Shown: positions 51,241-62,289, counted from the stretch's first letter. The stretch: 64,000 nucleotides of DNA from Leisingera sp. S132 (GCF_025144465.1 NZ_CP083553.1:516501-580500); one strand, 5' to 3'. Notes: generated by a model not told the origin, from the letters alone. Made by a program: numbers and translations.

Positions 51241-52578
51241 ATGCATCATTTCATCGACAGGCGCGCCAATCCAAAGGGCAAGAGCCTCGGGAACCGCCAG
51301 CGGTTCCTGCGGCGGGCCCGGGAGAATATTAAGGAGCGCGTCGACCAGTCGGTCCGGGGGAAGTCGATCCAAAGCGGCAGCGGTGTTCCGGACGAAGGCG
51401 AAAAGGTCACCATCCCCACTCGGGGGTTGAAGGAGCCGCGGTTCTTCCATTCTTCAAAGGGCGGCATGCGCCGCCATGTGCTGCCCGGCAACAAGGATTT
51501 TGTTGTCGGCGACACCATCAAGCGGCCGCAGGGCGGCGCCGGGCAGGGCGGCCGCCAGGCATCGGAAGACGGGGATGGCGAGGACGAGTTTTCCTTCACC
51601 CTGACCCAGGAGGAATACCTGGAAATTCTTTTCGAGGGGCTGGAACTGCCGGATCTGGTGGAAAAGGCCACAGTGGAAACCGAAACCATCGGCACCCGCC
51701 GGGCCGGTTTGACCACTGCGGGCACCCCCAATAACCTCAACCTCGTGCGCACCATGCGCAACTCATTGGGCCGCCGCATCGCCTTGCAGCGCCCCACCAC
51801 CAAATCCCAGCGCGAGCTGGAGGAGCAGATCGCAGAACTGGAGGCGCTGGAGGAACGCACCCCGGCGCAGGAGGAATTCCTGGAGACGCTGCGCAAGAAG
51901 CTGGAGGGCATCATCCGCAAGCGCAAGGTGGTCGGCTACATCGACCCGCTGGACTTGCGCTACGACACCTTCGTGCCGGAAAAGATCCGCAATTCCCGCG
52001 CTGTGGTGTTCTGCCTGATGGATGTATCCGGATCCATGCAGGAGCGCGAGAAGGATCTGGCCAAGCGCTTCTTCCTCTTGCTGCACCTGTTCCTGGAACG
52101 CTGCTATGAGCATACCGAGCTGGTGTTCGTGCGCCATACCCACCACGCGCAGGAAGTGGATGAGGAAACCTTCTTCTATGCCCGCGAAACCGGTGGCACC
52201 ATCGTCTCGACGGCGCTGGAAAAGATGAAAGAGATCATCGAGGAGCGCTACCCGCCGGACGAGTGGAACATCTACGGCGCGCAGGCGTCAGACGGCGAAA
52301 ACTTCGGCAATGACTCGGTGCGCTGCAAGAACCTGCTGCTGAAAGATCTGCTGCCGGTCAGCCAGTTCTACGCCTATGTGGAGATCGTCGATGAAGCGGC
52401 GGAGATGCTGCTGAACAATCCCGAAGCAGGCGAAGACCTGTGGCAGAACTACCGTGAAGTGAAGGCGCAGGCGCAGCATTTCGAGATGCAGCGGGTCTCG
52501 CAGCCGGGCCATATCTATCCGATTTTCCGGGAATTCTTCCTCCCCAAGGTGAAAGGGATGCAGCATGCAGGCAGCTGA
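51241..52578 (+). CDS. yeaH: YeaH/DUF444 von Willebrand A-like protein
   Basis: 445 residues. The N-terminus HHFIDRRANPKGKSLGNRQRFLRRARE and the C-terminal VWA-type metal-ion site VFCLMDVSGSMQEREK (DxSxS, about 260) define the DUF444 family. It is the regular partner of PrkA/YeaG in an uncharacterised stress complex. It starts 18 bases after prkA and overlaps spoVR by 14 bases. Confidence 0.94.
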   Translation: MHHFIDRRANPKGKSLGNRQRFLRRARENIKERVDQSVRGKSIQSGSGVPDEGEKVTIPTRGLKEPRFFHSSKGGMRRHVLPGNKDFVVGDTIKRPQGGAGQGGRQASEDGDGEDEFSFTLTQEEYLEILFEGLELPDLVEKATVETETIGTRRAGLTTAGTPNNLNLVRTMRNSLGRRIALQRPTTKSQRELEEQIAELEALEERTPAQEEFLETLRKKLEGIIRKRKVVGYIDPLDLRYDTFVPEKIRNSRAVVFCLMDVSGSMQEREKDLAKRFFLLLHLFLERCYEHTELVFVRHTHHAQEVDEETFFYARETGGTIVSTALEKMKEIIEERYPPDEWNIYGAQASDGENFGNDSVRCKNLLLKDLLPVSQFYAYVEIVDEAAEMLLNNPEAGEDLWQNYREVKAQAQHFEMQRVSQPGHIYPIFREFFLPKVKGMQHAGS

Positions 52579-54079
52579 AACGGCGCGCGAGCCGCTGTTT
52601 GACGGGCCGGAATGGACCTTCGAACTGATGGAGAAGGCGCGCGACGCGATTGAAGAGATCGCGCTTCACGACCTTGGGCTGGACGTCTATCCCAACCAGA
52701 TTGAGATCATCTCTGCCGAGCAGATGCTGGACGCTTATTCTTGCGTCGGTCTACCGCTGATGTATCAGCACTGGTCCTTCGGCAAGCATTTCGCCCGCGA
52801 CGAGGCGCTCTACCGGACCGGCCGCCAGGGGCTGGCCTATGAGATTGTCATCAACTCCAACCCCTGCATCAGCTACAACATGGAAGAAAACACCATGGCG
52901 ATGCAGACGCTGGTGATGGCGCATGCGGCCTTTGGGCACAATCATTTCTTCAAGAACAACTACTTGTTCCAGCAATGGACTGATGCTGCGGGCATCCATG
53001 ACTACCTGGCCTTTGCCAAAAACTACATCGCGGCCTGCGAGGAGCGCTATGGCCCGCTGGCTGTGGAAGAGGTGCTGGATGCCGCCCATGCGATGCAGTC
53101 CCAGGGGGTCTTCCGCTATGGCCGTCCGCCCAAGCCTACCAATGAGGAACTGGTGGCGATGCAAAAAGTGCGCGAAGGCTACGAGAGCGGCCAGAGCGTG
53201 CTGGATATCTGGACAGATTCCACCATGGGCAGGAACAAGCTGGATCTTGTCGAAGACGCCGACTACAGCGCGCGCCGCAAGCTGATGAACCTGCCGCAGG
53301 AGAACATCCTTTATTTCCTGGAGAAGCACAGTCCTGTGCTGGACCCCTGGCAATGCGAGATCCTGCGTATCGTGCGGATGCTGGCGCAGTATCTGTACCC
53401 GCAGAAACAGACCAAGGTGATGAACGAGGGCTGCGCCACCTTCGTGCACTATTACATCATCAACAAGCTGTATGAGCAGGGGCAGATCACCCAGGGCGCC
53501 TACATGGAAATGCTGCACAGCCACACCAATGTGGTGATGCAGCCGGAATACGACGATCCGCGTTATTCGGGCATAAACCCCTATGCGCTGGGCTTTGCGA
53601 TGATGCAGGATATCCGCCGCATCTGCCAGAATCCGACCGATGAGGACCGGGAGTGGTTCCCGGATTTCGCCGGCAATCCGGACTGGCGCGGGGTGCTGCG
53701 GGATGCCTGGGCGAACTACCGCGACGAAAGCTTCATCCAGCAGTTCCTGTCGCCGCACCTGATCCGCAAGTTCAAGCTGTTCACCCTGACCAATGACGCG
53801 GAGTTGCCCAATCTGGTAGTGAGCCAGATCCACAACCGGGCCGGTTACAAGGCGATCCGCCGCGATCTGGCGAAACAGTACGACCTCGCCTATCTGGAGC
53901 CGGATATCCAGGTCACAGATGCCGACCTGCGCGGCGACCGGGAGCTGAAGCTGACCCACACCGTGCGCGATGGCATCCATCTGGACGATGACGACCAGGA
54001 AGAGGTGCTGAAGCACTTGCGCCGGCTCTGGGGCTATGACGTCCGGCTGGACGCGGTGGAGGCGACCACTGAAAGCTGA
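52565..54079 (+). CDS. spoVR: SpoVR-family protein (YcgB)
   Basis: 504 residues, full length for the family. Conserved blocks include DLGLDVYPNQIEIISAEQM, MNEGCATFVHYYI (a HExxH-like but not matching segment) and GINPYALGFAMMQDI. Named after a Bacillus cortex gene, but in proteobacteria it travels with prkA and yeaH and has no sporulation role; function unknown. The strong overlap with yeaH shows one operon. Confidence 0.94.
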   Translation: MQAAETAREPLFDGPEWTFELMEKARDAIEEIALHDLGLDVYPNQIEIISAEQMLDAYSCVGLPLMYQHWSFGKHFARDEALYRTGRQGLAYEIVINSNPCISYNMEENTMAMQTLVMAHAAFGHNHFFKNNYLFQQWTDAAGIHDYLAFAKNYIAACEERYGPLAVEEVLDAAHAMQSQGVFRYGRPPKPTNEELVAMQKVREGYESGQSVLDIWTDSTMGRNKLDLVEDADYSARRKLMNLPQENILYFLEKHSPVLDPWQCEILRIVRMLAQYLYPQKQTKVMNEGCATFVHYYIINKLYEQGQITQGAYMEMLHSHTNVVMQPEYDDPRYSGINPYALGFAMMQDIRRICQNPTDEDREWFPDFAGNPDWRGVLRDAWANYRDESFIQQFLSPHLIRKFKLFTLTNDAELPNLVVSQIHNRAGYKAIRRDLAKQYDLAYLEPDIQVTDADLRGDRELKLTHTVRDGIHLDDDDQEEVLKHLRRLWGYDVRLDAVEATTES

Positions 54080-54107
54080 TTGTCAGCTGACAACTTATGC
54101 GCGAAAA

Positions 54108-54135
54108 GAAGCGCAGGCTCCAGGACCTGCGCTTC
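54108..54135. terminator. Hairpin between convergent spoVR and formaldehyde-dehydrogenase genes
   Basis: The arms GAAGCGCAGG (54108-54117) and CCTGCGCTTC (54126-54135) form a perfect 10-base stem with an 8-base loop, preceded by AAAA and followed by CTCTGTTT. It can serve both genes. Confidence 0.75.
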
Positions 54136-54159
54136 CTCTGTTTCACATGAATCCCGGGA

Positions 54160-55275
<1,116 letters not shown>

Positions 55276-55628
55276 GTGACTGGTCCTTCGTTCTTATCTG
55301 CGGGACCGGGCCGCCGCCTGGCGGGTCCGGGGTGAATGCGGTGCCAGCGGCTGCGCCGCGGCCGGAATGACCCAGCGTTACATTTGCACACCGGCACGCG
55401 CAAGCATTGCCTCGGCACCCTAGCAGGGGAGGCACCCCGGGCTTTGCCCCGAAAGCGACAGCTGAGCCGCGGTCCGCGCCATCCCGGCACAATGAAAAAC
55501 CCACGGTTTCCAGCAGCTTGCCTGCAGGCTTCCAGTTTTGGGAGGGAATCTCAGCGCCACCCCTTGACCTTCCCCTCGCTGGAACCCTCATATCCACTGT
55601 CAAAGGAACAGATTCCGGCGGAATTCCG
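55276..55628. other. 353-base divergent promoter region (adhC / copA)
   Basis: It contains the CueR-type promoter near its copA end. The rest is ordinary GC-rich sequence in which I see no gene; the coding frame of copA is open upstream but lacks a ribosome site before ATG 55629. Confidence 0.6.
55564..55594 (+). promoter_or_regulatory. CueR-type copper-responsive promoter of copA-cueR
   Basis: A -35 hexamer TTGACC is followed by the CueR dyad: ACCTTCC on the left, and TGGAA on the right across a CCTCGC centre. The 19-base spacer leads to CATATC as -10. Long-spacer promoters of this form are the hallmark of MerR-family activators. It lies about 35-65 bases before the copA ATG. Confidence 0.85.
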
Positions 55629-58136
55629 ATGTCAGACACGACCCAAATTTCCTTGCAAATAACCGGCCTCAGCTGTGCAGGCTGCGCAGGCCGGGCAGAA
55701 CGCGCGCTGGCGGCAGTGGAGGGCGTCCAGTCGGCCTCAGTCAATCTGGCCAACGCCGCCGGTCAGGTGGAGGCCGCCCGGGATGTGGCGCTGACCGACC
55801 TGACCGGCGCCCTGGCCGCTGCCGGCTATCCGGCCGCGGAATCGCAGGCTGCACTGGTGATCAGCGGCATGAGCTGCGCTTCCTGCGTGGGCCGGGTGGA
55901 AAAGGCGCTGCTGGCGCTGCCGGGGGTGCTGTCGGCCAGCGTCAATCTGGCAAACGAGACTGCGCAGATCCGCTATCTGACCGGTGCCGCCCGCGCTGCG
56001 GATCTGGCGCGCACGGTGACGGAGGCCGGCTATCCGGCCCGTCTCAGCGGCGCGGCGGAGGATGAGGCGGAACAGGCCAGCCAGCGCAAGGCGGATGAGA
56101 TTTCCGCACTGGGCCGTCAAGTTCTGATCGCCGCACTGCTGACCCTGCCGGTGTTCCTGATCGAGATGGGCGGCCACATGGTTCCGGCACTGCACCACTG
56201 GGTGGCGGCGAATATCGGCATGCAGAACAGCTACTTGCTGCAGTTTGCCCTGACCGCCGCGGTGCTGGCGGGGCCGGGCCGGCAGTTCTATGCCAAAGGC
56301 TTCCCGGCGCTGTTCCGGGGCGCACCCGACATGAACGCGCTTGTGGCACTGGGCACTGCCGCGGCCTTTGGCTTCTCGGTGATTTCCACCTTCGCTCCTT
56401 GGCTGCTGCCTGCAGGCACGGCCAATGTCTATTATGAGGCCGCAGCGGTCATCGTGGTGCTGATCCTCACGGGCCGCTTCCTGGAGGCCCGGGCCAAAGG
56501 CCGCACCGGCGCGGCGATCCGCAAGCTGGCGGGTTTGCAGCCTAAGACCGCGATGGTGGTCTCCGGCGGTGAGGCGATCGAAACCCCGGTGGAGGAGATC
56601 GGCACCGGCGACCTGGTCCGGGTCCGTCCGGGCGAGCGGATCGCGGTGGACGGTGAGATCACCTCAGGCAGCTCCTATGTTGACGAAAGCATGATTTCAG
56701 GCGAGCCGGTGCCGGTCGCCAAGTCCCGCGGCGATGAGGTGACGGCGGGCACCATCAACGGCAACGCCGCGCTGGAATTCCGCGCAACCCGTGTGGGGCG
56801 CGACACCGTGCTGGCGCAGATCATCCGCATGGTGGAGCAGGCGCAGGGCGCCAAGCTGCCGGTGCAGGGGCTGGTCGACCGGATCACCCTGTGGTTCGTA
56901 CCCGCGGTTATTGCGGTTGCGGCACTGACGGTGCTGGCCTGGTCGCTGTTCGGCCCGGCGCCATCGCTGCCGCTGGCCCTCGTGGCCGGCGTCTCGGTGC
57001 TGATCATCGCCTGCCCCTGCGCAATGGGGCTGGCAACGCCGACCTCGATCATGGTGGGTATTGGCCGTGCCGCCCAGATGGGGGTGCTGTTCCGCAAGGG
57101 CGATGCGTTGCAACGGCTGCAGGAGGTCAAGGTGGTGGCGCTCGACAAGACCGGCACATTGACCGAGGGGCGCCCGGCGCTGACCGAATTGATCTGCGCC
57201 GATGGCTTCACCCGCGAAGAGGTGCTGCGCCTTGCCGGCGCCGCCGAGGCGCAGTCCGAACACCCGATTGCACGGGCCATCACGGCAGCGGCAGGCAAGG
57301 GGCTGCCCAAGGCTGAAGCCTTTGAGGCGATCCCGGGCTACGGCCTGAGGGCAGAGGTCGAAGGCCGCGTGGTGCTGGCCGGTGCTGCCCGTCTGATGGC
57401 GCGCGAAGGCATTGCCCTTGGCGCGCTGGAGGCGGAAGGCGCGCGGCTGGCGGAGCGTGGCGATACCCCGCTCTATGCTGCAGTCGACGGCCGGCTTGCG
57501 GCAGTGATTGCGGTGGCGGACCCGATCAAGCCGGGCACCCCGTCGGCGATCAAGGCGTTTCACGAGCAGGGGCTGAAGGTGGCCATGATCACCGGCGATG
57601 CGGCTGCGACGGCACAGGCGATTGCCAGGCGGCTGGGCATTGACGCGGTGAAGGCCGAATGCCTGCCCGCGGATAAGGTCAAGGCGCTGCAGGAACTGCA
57701 GGCGGAACACGGCACCCTGGCGTTTGTCGGCGATGGCATCAATGACGCCCCGGCGCTGGCGGCGGCGGATGCGGGTATCGCCATCGGCACCGGTACCGAC
57801 GTGGCGATCGAGGCCGCCGATGTGGTACTGGTCTCCGGCGATTTGCGCGGGGTGGTCAACGCGCTGACGGTCAGCCGCGCCACCATGCGCAACATCCGCC
57901 AGAACCTGGGCTGGGCGTTTGGCTATAACGTGCTGCTGATCCCGGTGGCGGCGGGCGTGCTCTACCCCTTTGGCGGGCCGCTGTTGTCGCCTGCGCTGGC
58001 GGCAGGCGCCATGGCGTTGTCGAGCGTCTTTGTGCTGTCAAACGCGCTGCGCTTGCGCGGGCTGAAACCGGACATAGATGAGGATCAGGCCGCACCGGCA
58101 CCCAAGGCGGAAACCAAGCAGGAGGCACGCGCATGA
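55629..58136 (+). CDS. copA: Cu(I)-exporting P1B-type ATPase
   Basis: 835 residues. Two N-terminal heavy-metal domains (GLSCAGC near residue 14 and GMSCASC near 83), eight membrane helices with the C462-P-C464 transport motif, phosphorylation site D506-KTGT, and [10 protein letters not shown] in the hinge. CPC with two HMA domains points to Cu(I). It exports excess copper from the cytoplasm; copper supply also matters for the NosZ encoded in this window. cueR overlaps its end by four bases. Confidence 0.95.
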   Translation: MSDTTQISLQITGLSCAGCAGRAERALAAVEGVQSASVNLANAAGQVEAARDVALTDLTGALAAAGYPAAESQAALVISGMSCASCVGRVEKALLALPGVLSASVNLANETAQIRYLTGAARAADLARTVTEAGYPARLSGAAEDEAEQASQRKADEISALGRQVLIAALLTLPVFLIEMGGHMVPALHHWVAANIGMQNSYLLQFALTAAVLAGPGRQFYAKGFPALFRGAPDMNALVALGTAAAFGFSVISTFAPWLLPAGTANVYYEAAAVIVVLILTGRFLEARAKGRTGAAIRKLAGLQPKTAMVVSGGEAIETPVEEIGTGDLVRVRPGERIAVDGEITSGSSYVDESMISGEPVPVAKSRGDEVTAGTINGNAALEFRATRVGRDTVLAQIIRMVEQAQGAKLPVQGLVDRITLWFVPAVIAVAALTVLAWSLFGPAPSLPLALVAGVSVLIIACPCAMGLATPTSIMVGIGRAAQMGVLFRKGDALQRLQEVKVVALDKTGTLTEGRPALTELICADGFTREEVLRLAGAAEAQSEHPIARAITAAAGKGLPKAEAFEAIPGYGLRAEVEGRVVLAGAARLMAREGIALGALEAEGARLAERGDTPLYAAVDGRLAAVIAVADPIKPGTPSAIKAFHEQGLKVAMITGDAAATAQAIARRLGIDAVKAECLPADKVKALQELQAEHGTLAFVGDGINDAPALAAADAGIAIGTGTDVAIEAADVVLVSGDLRGVVNALTVSRATMRNIRQNLGWAFGYNVLLIPVAAGVLYPFGGPLLSPALAAGAMALSSVFVLSNALRLRGLKPDIDEDQAAPAPKAETKQEARA

Positions 58137-58522
58137 ATATCGGGGACGTATCCAGCCGCTCAGGGCTTCCGGCCAAGACGATCCGCTATTACGAGGACAT
58201 CGGCCTGATCAAACCGCACCGCAGCGCCAACGGCTACCGCTGCTTTGCCGAGACCGACCTGCACAAGCTGGCGTTTCTGGGCCGCGCCCGGGCGCTGGGC
58301 TTCACCATTGAGGACTGCCGCACCCTGATGGCACTTTATGAGGACGAAAGCCGCGCGAGTGCCGATGTGAAACAACTGGCGCTGGAACATTTGGCCAAGA
58401 TCGACGAGAAGATCGCGGATTTGCAAGCGATGCGCGACACGCTGGGCGAATTGGTCAAAGGCTGCGCAGGCGACAGCCGCCCTGACTGCCCGATCCTCAA
58501 GGACCTGTCCGGCGAGCGGTGA
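58133..58522 (+). CDS. cueR: CueR, Cu(I)-responsive MerR-family regulator
   Basis: 129 residues. MerR winged helix at the N-terminus ([24 protein letters not shown]), a dimerising helix, and a metal loop with Cys111 and Cys119 spaced C-x7-C followed by PIL, diagnostic of CueR. It should act on the promoter at 55564-55594, so the operon copA-cueR is self-regulated. ATGA overlap with copA. Confidence 0.95.
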   Translation: MNIGDVSSRSGLPAKTIRYYEDIGLIKPHRSANGYRCFAETDLHKLAFLGRARALGFTIEDCRTLMALYEDESRASADVKQLALEHLAKIDEKIADLQAMRDTLGELVKGCAGDSRPDCPILKDLSGER

Positions 58523-58589
58523 TCCGCGGAGGGCAGGGCCTCCCGCGCCCGCGGCTGCCCTGACGGGCCGCCTAGCGGCCTTGGGTTCG

Positions 58590-58613
58590 GCTTCGGGTCT
58601 TGCGGCCCGAAGC
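58590..58613 (-). terminator. Terminator-like hairpin after the pca operon
   Basis: The arms GCTTCGGG (58590-58597) and CCCGAAGC (58606-58613) lie 8 bases beyond the last pca-operon gene, facing cueR. A second hairpin, GGCCGC-CTA-GCGGCC at 58566-58580, lies beside it and may serve cueR. Confidence 0.6.
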
Positions 58614-58621
58614 GGTCAGTC

Positions 58622-59452
58622 TCAGCCAGGGCGCAGCTCCAGGATCTCGCGGGCCTGCTGCCAGCTGGCGACGGGGCGTTCGTATTTCTCGCAGAGGCTG
58701 GCCGCGCGCTGCACCAGCGCGGCGTTGGAGGGCGCCAGGGTTGCGCGGTCCAGCCGCATGTTGTCCTCCAGCCCGGTGCGGGTATGGCCGCCCGCGGCGA
58801 TAGACCATTCGTTGACCAGGATCTGCCCCGGCCCGACGCCGGCGCCGCACCACTGGGCCTCGGGCGCCAGCCGCTGCATGGTCTTGACGTAGTAGTCGAA
58901 CACGTCCTTGTCGACCGGCATCGCGTTTTTCACCCCCATCACGAATTGCACGTAGAGCGTGCCAGGAATTCGGCCTTCACGGTTCATTTTCACCGCCTGG
59001 TGGATATGCGACAGGTCAAAGGCCTCGATCTCCGGCTTCACTTCATGAGCGCGCATTTCCGAGGCCAGCCAGTCCACCAGATCGGGGGAGTTTTCATAGA
59101 CCCTGGTGGGGAAGTTGTTGGAGCCCACCGACAGAGACGCCATGTCGGGGCGCAGGGGCAGCATGCCGCCGCGTTCGCGGCCCGCGCCGGAACGGCCGCC
59201 GGTCGAGAGCTGGATGATCATGCCGGGGCAATGCTTCTGCAAACCCTCCATCAAGCGGGCGAATTTCTCCGGGTCTGAGGTCGGCGTCTGGTCGTCATTG
59301 CGCACGTGGCAATGGGCAATCGACGCGCCGGCCTCAAACGCCTCATGCGTGCTTTCGATCTGTTCTTCGACGGTGACCGGCACCGCAGGGTTGTTTTCCT
59401 TGGTCGGGACCGAGCCGGTGATGGCGACGCAGATGATGCAGGGTTTGCTCAT
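58622..59452 (-). CDS. BKACE-family beta-keto acid cleavage enzyme (DUF849)
   Basis: 276 residues, TIM-barrel. The zinc-binding pair is in HCHVRND near residue 46, and GAGVGPGQILVNEW and TGLEDN near the C-terminus are family signatures. BKACE enzymes condense a beta-keto acid with acetyl-CoA to give acetoacetate and a new acyl-CoA. It is the last gene of the pca operon, 12 bases after pcaG, so 3-oxoadipate is the likely substrate, giving succinyl-CoA plus acetoacetate. This would replace PcaIJ and PcaF. Substrate is inferred from context only. Confidence 0.85.
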   Translation of the reverse strand: MSKPCIICVAITGSVPTKENNPAVPVTVEEQIESTHEAFEAGASIAHCHVRNDDQTPTSDPEKFARLMEGLQKHCPGMIIQLSTGGRSGAGRERGGMLPLRPDMASLSVGSNNFPTRVYENSPDLVDWLASEMRAHEVKPEIEAFDLSHIHQAVKMNREGRIPGTLYVQFVMGVKNAMPVDKDVFDYYVKTMQRLAPEAQWCGAGVGPGQILVNEWSIAAGGHTRTGLEDNMRLDRATLAPSNAALVQRAASLCEKYERPVASWQQAREILELRPG

Positions 59453-59464
59453 GGAATTCCCCCC

Positions 59465-60085
59465 TCAGATATCGAAAAACACGGTTTCATCCTCGCCTTG
59501 CAGGCGGATGTCAAAACGGTAGACGGCCTTGCTATCGCGCTCACTGCGCCTGGCGATCAGGGTGGCGCGGCGGCGCTCCCACTCTATCACATTCAGCACC
59601 GGGTCGGCAGCGTTGGACGCAGCCTCATCCTCAAAGTAGATCCGCGTGTTCAGCCCCACGTTGATGCCGCGCGCCACGATCCACAGGTTGATGTGCGGCG
59701 CCATTATCTGGCCGCCACGGCCCATCACCGGCCCGGGCTTCACGGTGTCAAATCCCCATTCGCCGGTCTCGAAATCGGTGATCACCCGGCCCCAGCCGCG
59801 AAATCCGTCCTCCACCTCGCCTGTGTGCTCCGGATGGGCATAGATGCCGTCTGCATTGGCCTGCCAGGCCTCCAGCAGCACGTCCTTGACCGGAGAGCCG
59901 GTGCCGTCGGTCACCACGCCCTCCACCCGGATGCGCTCGCCCCTGGCTTTGGGCCCGGCAATGTCCCAGCCAAGTTCCTGATCGTAGATCTCAAACCCTG
60001 CGGCGCCGGGGGCCAGGCCGATATGGACGTAAGGTCCAGCGGTCTGCGACGGGGTTTCCTTCAGGTACTCCAGCTTCTGGCGCAT
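59465..60085 (-). CDS. pcaG: Protocatechuate 3,4-dioxygenase alpha subunit
   Basis: 206 residues from MRQKLEYLKE behind AAGGAG; the open frame extends upstream without a ribosome site. The intradiol dioxygenase fold shows TPSQTAGPYVHIGLAPG, LLEAWQANADGIY and GQIMAPHINLWIVARG. Alpha subunits lack the full iron-ligand set, as here. It pairs with PcaH. Gap to pcaH is 61 bases. Confidence 0.95.
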   Translation of the reverse strand: MRQKLEYLKETPSQTAGPYVHIGLAPGAAGFEIYDQELGWDIAGPKARGERIRVEGVVTDGTGSPVKDVLLEAWQANADGIYAHPEHTGEVEDGFRGWGRVITDFETGEWGFDTVKPGPVMGRGGQIMAPHINLWIVARGINVGLNTRIYFEDEAASNAADPVLNVIEWERRRATLIARRSERDSKAVYRFDIRLQGEDETVFFDI

Positions 60086-60146
60086 AGCATTCTCCTTGCC
60101 GCATTGCCCAACCGGAAAACCGGTTCCCACTTTTCCTGGAAATGCT

Positions 60147-60884
60147 TCAATTCCCCTCCAAACGGTTCTCGAACATGGTGGACCGCCGCCCGCGCAGCAC
60201 GATGTCAAAGCGGTAGGCGATGGTGTCCAGCGGAATGGTGGCGTTCATGTCGAGACGGGCCACCAGCATCTCCACTGCCTCCGGGTCCGGGATGGTGTTC
60301 ACGATCGGGCAGCGCGCAATCAGCGGATCGCCCTCGAAATAGAGCTGGGTGATCAGCCGCTGGGCAAATCCGCTGCCGAAGACCGAGACATGGATATGCG
60401 CGGGCCGCCAGTCGTTCACCCAGTTGCGCCAGGGATAGGCGCCGGGCTTCACGGTGCGGAAGTGGTAGCAGCCGTTCTCATCCGTCAGCGTCCGGCCGCA
60501 GCCGCCGAAATTCGGGTCCAGCGCCCCCAGGTAAGTGTCCTTCTTGTGCCGGTACCGGCCGGAGGCATTGGCCTGCCAGATCTCCACCAGCGTATTCGGC
60601 ACCGGCCGCGCGTTTTCATCCAGCACCCGGCCATGCACGATGATGCGCTCGCCGATCGGGCTCTGGCCGGGCTGGGCGAAATTCGACAGCAGGTCATTGT
60701 CGCTGGCATTGATGTCGTTGTGGCCGAACACCGGCCCGGTGATCTCGCTGGCAGTGTTCTCCAGGCTGATCAGCGGAAACTGCGGCGAGCGGGTGACCGA
60801 GGTCTTGTAATCCTGCGACAGGGCTGGGGGGTGCCAGCGGCGGTCCCTCTGGTAGAACTCCCCGGGCGGCAGTGGCTTGGTCAT
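60147..60884 (-). CDS. pcaH: Protocatechuate 3,4-dioxygenase beta subunit
   Basis: 245 residues. The Fe(III) ligands of the beta subunit are visible: Tyr in SGRYRHKKD, Tyr in AYPWRN, and two His in [23 protein letters not shown] is the family signature. With PcaG it opens protocatechuate to 3-carboxy-cis,cis-muconate. Its start overlaps the pcaC stop by four bases. Confidence 0.96.
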   Translation of the reverse strand: MTKPLPPGEFYQRDRRWHPPALSQDYKTSVTRSPQFPLISLENTASEITGPVFGHNDINASDNDLLSNFAQPGQSPIGERIIVHGRVLDENARPVPNTLVEIWQANASGRYRHKKDTYLGALDPNFGGCGRTLTDENGCYHFRTVKPGAYPWRNWVNDWRPAHIHVSVFGSGFAQRLITQLYFEGDPLIARCPIVNTIPDPEAVEMLVARLDMNATIPLDTIAYRFDIVLRGRRSTMFENRLEGN

Positions 60885-61276
60885 GGAGTTTCCCCTCCCT
60901 CGCTGTCCATTTCGGCATAGGTCTCTTTGGCCAGTTTCAGCGCGCGGTTGGCCCGCGGGACCCCGGCATAGATCGCTACATGCTGAAAGGCCTCCAGCAC
61001 GTCCTCCCGGCTGGCGCCGGTGCGGGCGGTGGCGCGGATATGCATCGGGATCTCGTCAAAATTGCCGGTGGCCGCCAGCAGCGCCAGCGTCAGCATCGAG
61101 CGTTCCCGCAGGCTGATCCGGTCCGAGGCCCAGACCGTGCCCCAGGCGGCTTCGGTGATCAGCTCCTGGAACGGCTGGTCCAGCGCGGTCTTTGCGGCCT
61201 CCGCCCGGTCCACATGGGCGTCGCCCAGCACCCTGCGCCGCACCTGCATACCGCGATCGAAACGGTTTTGCGTCAT
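60881..61276 (-). CDS. pcaC: 4-carboxymuconolactone decarboxylase
   Basis: 131 residues from [10 protein letters not shown] behind GGGAGG; the CMD fold is recognisable by [21 protein letters not shown] and [19 protein letters not shown]. It converts 4-carboxymuconolactone to 3-oxoadipate enol-lactone. It is the first gene of the pca operon, divergent from pcaQ. A separate PcaC (not fused to PcaD) means that an enol-lactone hydrolase must be encoded elsewhere. Confidence 0.93.
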   Translation of the reverse strand: MTQNRFDRGMQVRRRVLGDAHVDRAEAAKTALDQPFQELITEAAWGTVWASDRISLRERSMLTLALLAATGNFDEIPMHIRATARTGASREDVLEAFQHVAIYAGVPRANRALKLAKETYAEMDSEGGETP

Positions 61277-61298
61277 TCCAGCCTCCCTTTGCCGGGGA

Positions 61299-61309
61299 GT
61301 ATCGCATAC
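61299..61309. promoter_or_regulatory. Candidate PcaQ-binding inverted repeat
   Basis: GTAT-CGC-ATAC, a perfect 4-base inverted repeat in the 86-base gap between pcaC and pcaQ. LysR proteins bind such short dyads near divergent promoters. It does not match the rhizobial PcaQ consensus ATAACC-N4-GGTTAA; an ATAACC half-site occurs nearby, close to the pcaQ start. Confidence 0.35.
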
Positions 61310-61362
61310 CGCAAGTGAGCTGTATAATCTTTGATTGGGCATAAAAAAATAACCGGAATGAT

Positions 61363-62289
61363 ATGCGTTTATCGTCATCCTTGAAACTGCGCCATCTGGA
61401 GGTCTTCGTCGAAGTCGCCCGCAAGATGAGTGTCACCCAGGCAGCCGAGGCTTTGGGCATGACCCAGCCCGCAGTCACCCGGGCACTGCGGGAACTGGAG
61501 GCGGTCTGCGGCAAGCCTTTGGTGGAGAAACACGGCCGCGGCATCCGGCTCAGCAGTTATGGCGAACTGTTCCGTGATCATGCAGGCCGCAGTCTTGCAC
61601 TGGCCCGAGACGGGGTGGCCCTCTTGCAAGGGCTGGACGAGGCGGAGGGGCCGCTGGTTGCTGTTGGCGCCCTGCCGACGGTGGCGGCGGATCTGGTGCC
61701 GGACACGCTGGCAGAGCTGCGCGGCAGCGGCGCTCCGGGGCGTTTCTTGGTGCTGTCGGGCGATAACCAGTACTTGATCGACCAGCTGCGCCGGGGGACT
61801 CTGGATTTGGTGGTGGGCCGGATGCCAGCTCCTGAAACAATGGCCGGGATCGGGTTTGACCCGCTTTACCGCGAGCGTGTGGTTGCAGTTGCAGCACAGG
61901 ATCACCCGCTGGCTGGGGCCGGCCGCCTGCCGCTTTCCGCCTTCGAGGATTACCCTGTGCTGATGCCATCGGAGGGCTCTGTCATCCGTCCGCTTGTGGA
62001 GCGGATGTTTCTGGAGCAGGGACTGGCGCTGCCGCGCTATCCGGTAGAAACGGTTTCATCTGCCTTGGGCCGGCGCTTTGTGCTGGAGCATCAGGCGATC
62101 TGGATCATCAGTCAGGGCGTTGTGCGGCCGGATCTTGCTGCTGGCACGATGGCAGCATTGCCGATGGACACTGGTGGCACCCTAGGGCCGGTTGGTATTT
62201 GTGTCCGGCTGGAGCACCAGTTGTCGCCGGCTGCTGCCCGGTTCAGCGGGGCCTTGCGCAGCATGTGTGCAAAGCTGGGGCTGGCCTGA
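61363..62289 (+). CDS. pcaQ: PcaQ, LysR-family regulator of protocatechuate catabolism
   Basis: 308 residues. Helix-turn-helix at about 8-66 (KMSVTQAAEALGMTQPAVTRALRELE) and a LysR effector domain. Length, motif and its divergent placement from pcaCHG identify the PcaQ type, which in relatives activates pca genes in response to beta-carboxymuconate-type intermediates. Confidence 0.88.
   Translation: MRLSSSLKLRHLEVFVEVARKMSVTQAAEALGMTQPAVTRALRELEAVCGKPLVEKHGRGIRLSSYGELFRDHAGRSLALARDGVALLQGLDEAEGPLVAVGALPTVAADLVPDTLAELRGSGAPGRFLVLSGDNQYLIDQLRRGTLDLVVGRMPAPETMAGIGFDPLYRERVVAVAAQDHPLAGAGRLPLSAFEDYPVLMPSEGSVIRPLVERMFLEQGLALPRYPVETVSSALGRRFVLEHQAIWIISQGVVRPDLAAGTMAALPMDTGGTLGPVGICVRLEHQLSPAAARFSGALRSMCAKLGLA

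Noticed and set aside
61330-61362. Canonical PcaQ site ATAACC-N4-GGTTAA
   Set aside because: Only the ATAACC half is present before pcaQ; the other half does not match, so only the GTAT/ATAC dyad was listed, with low confidence.
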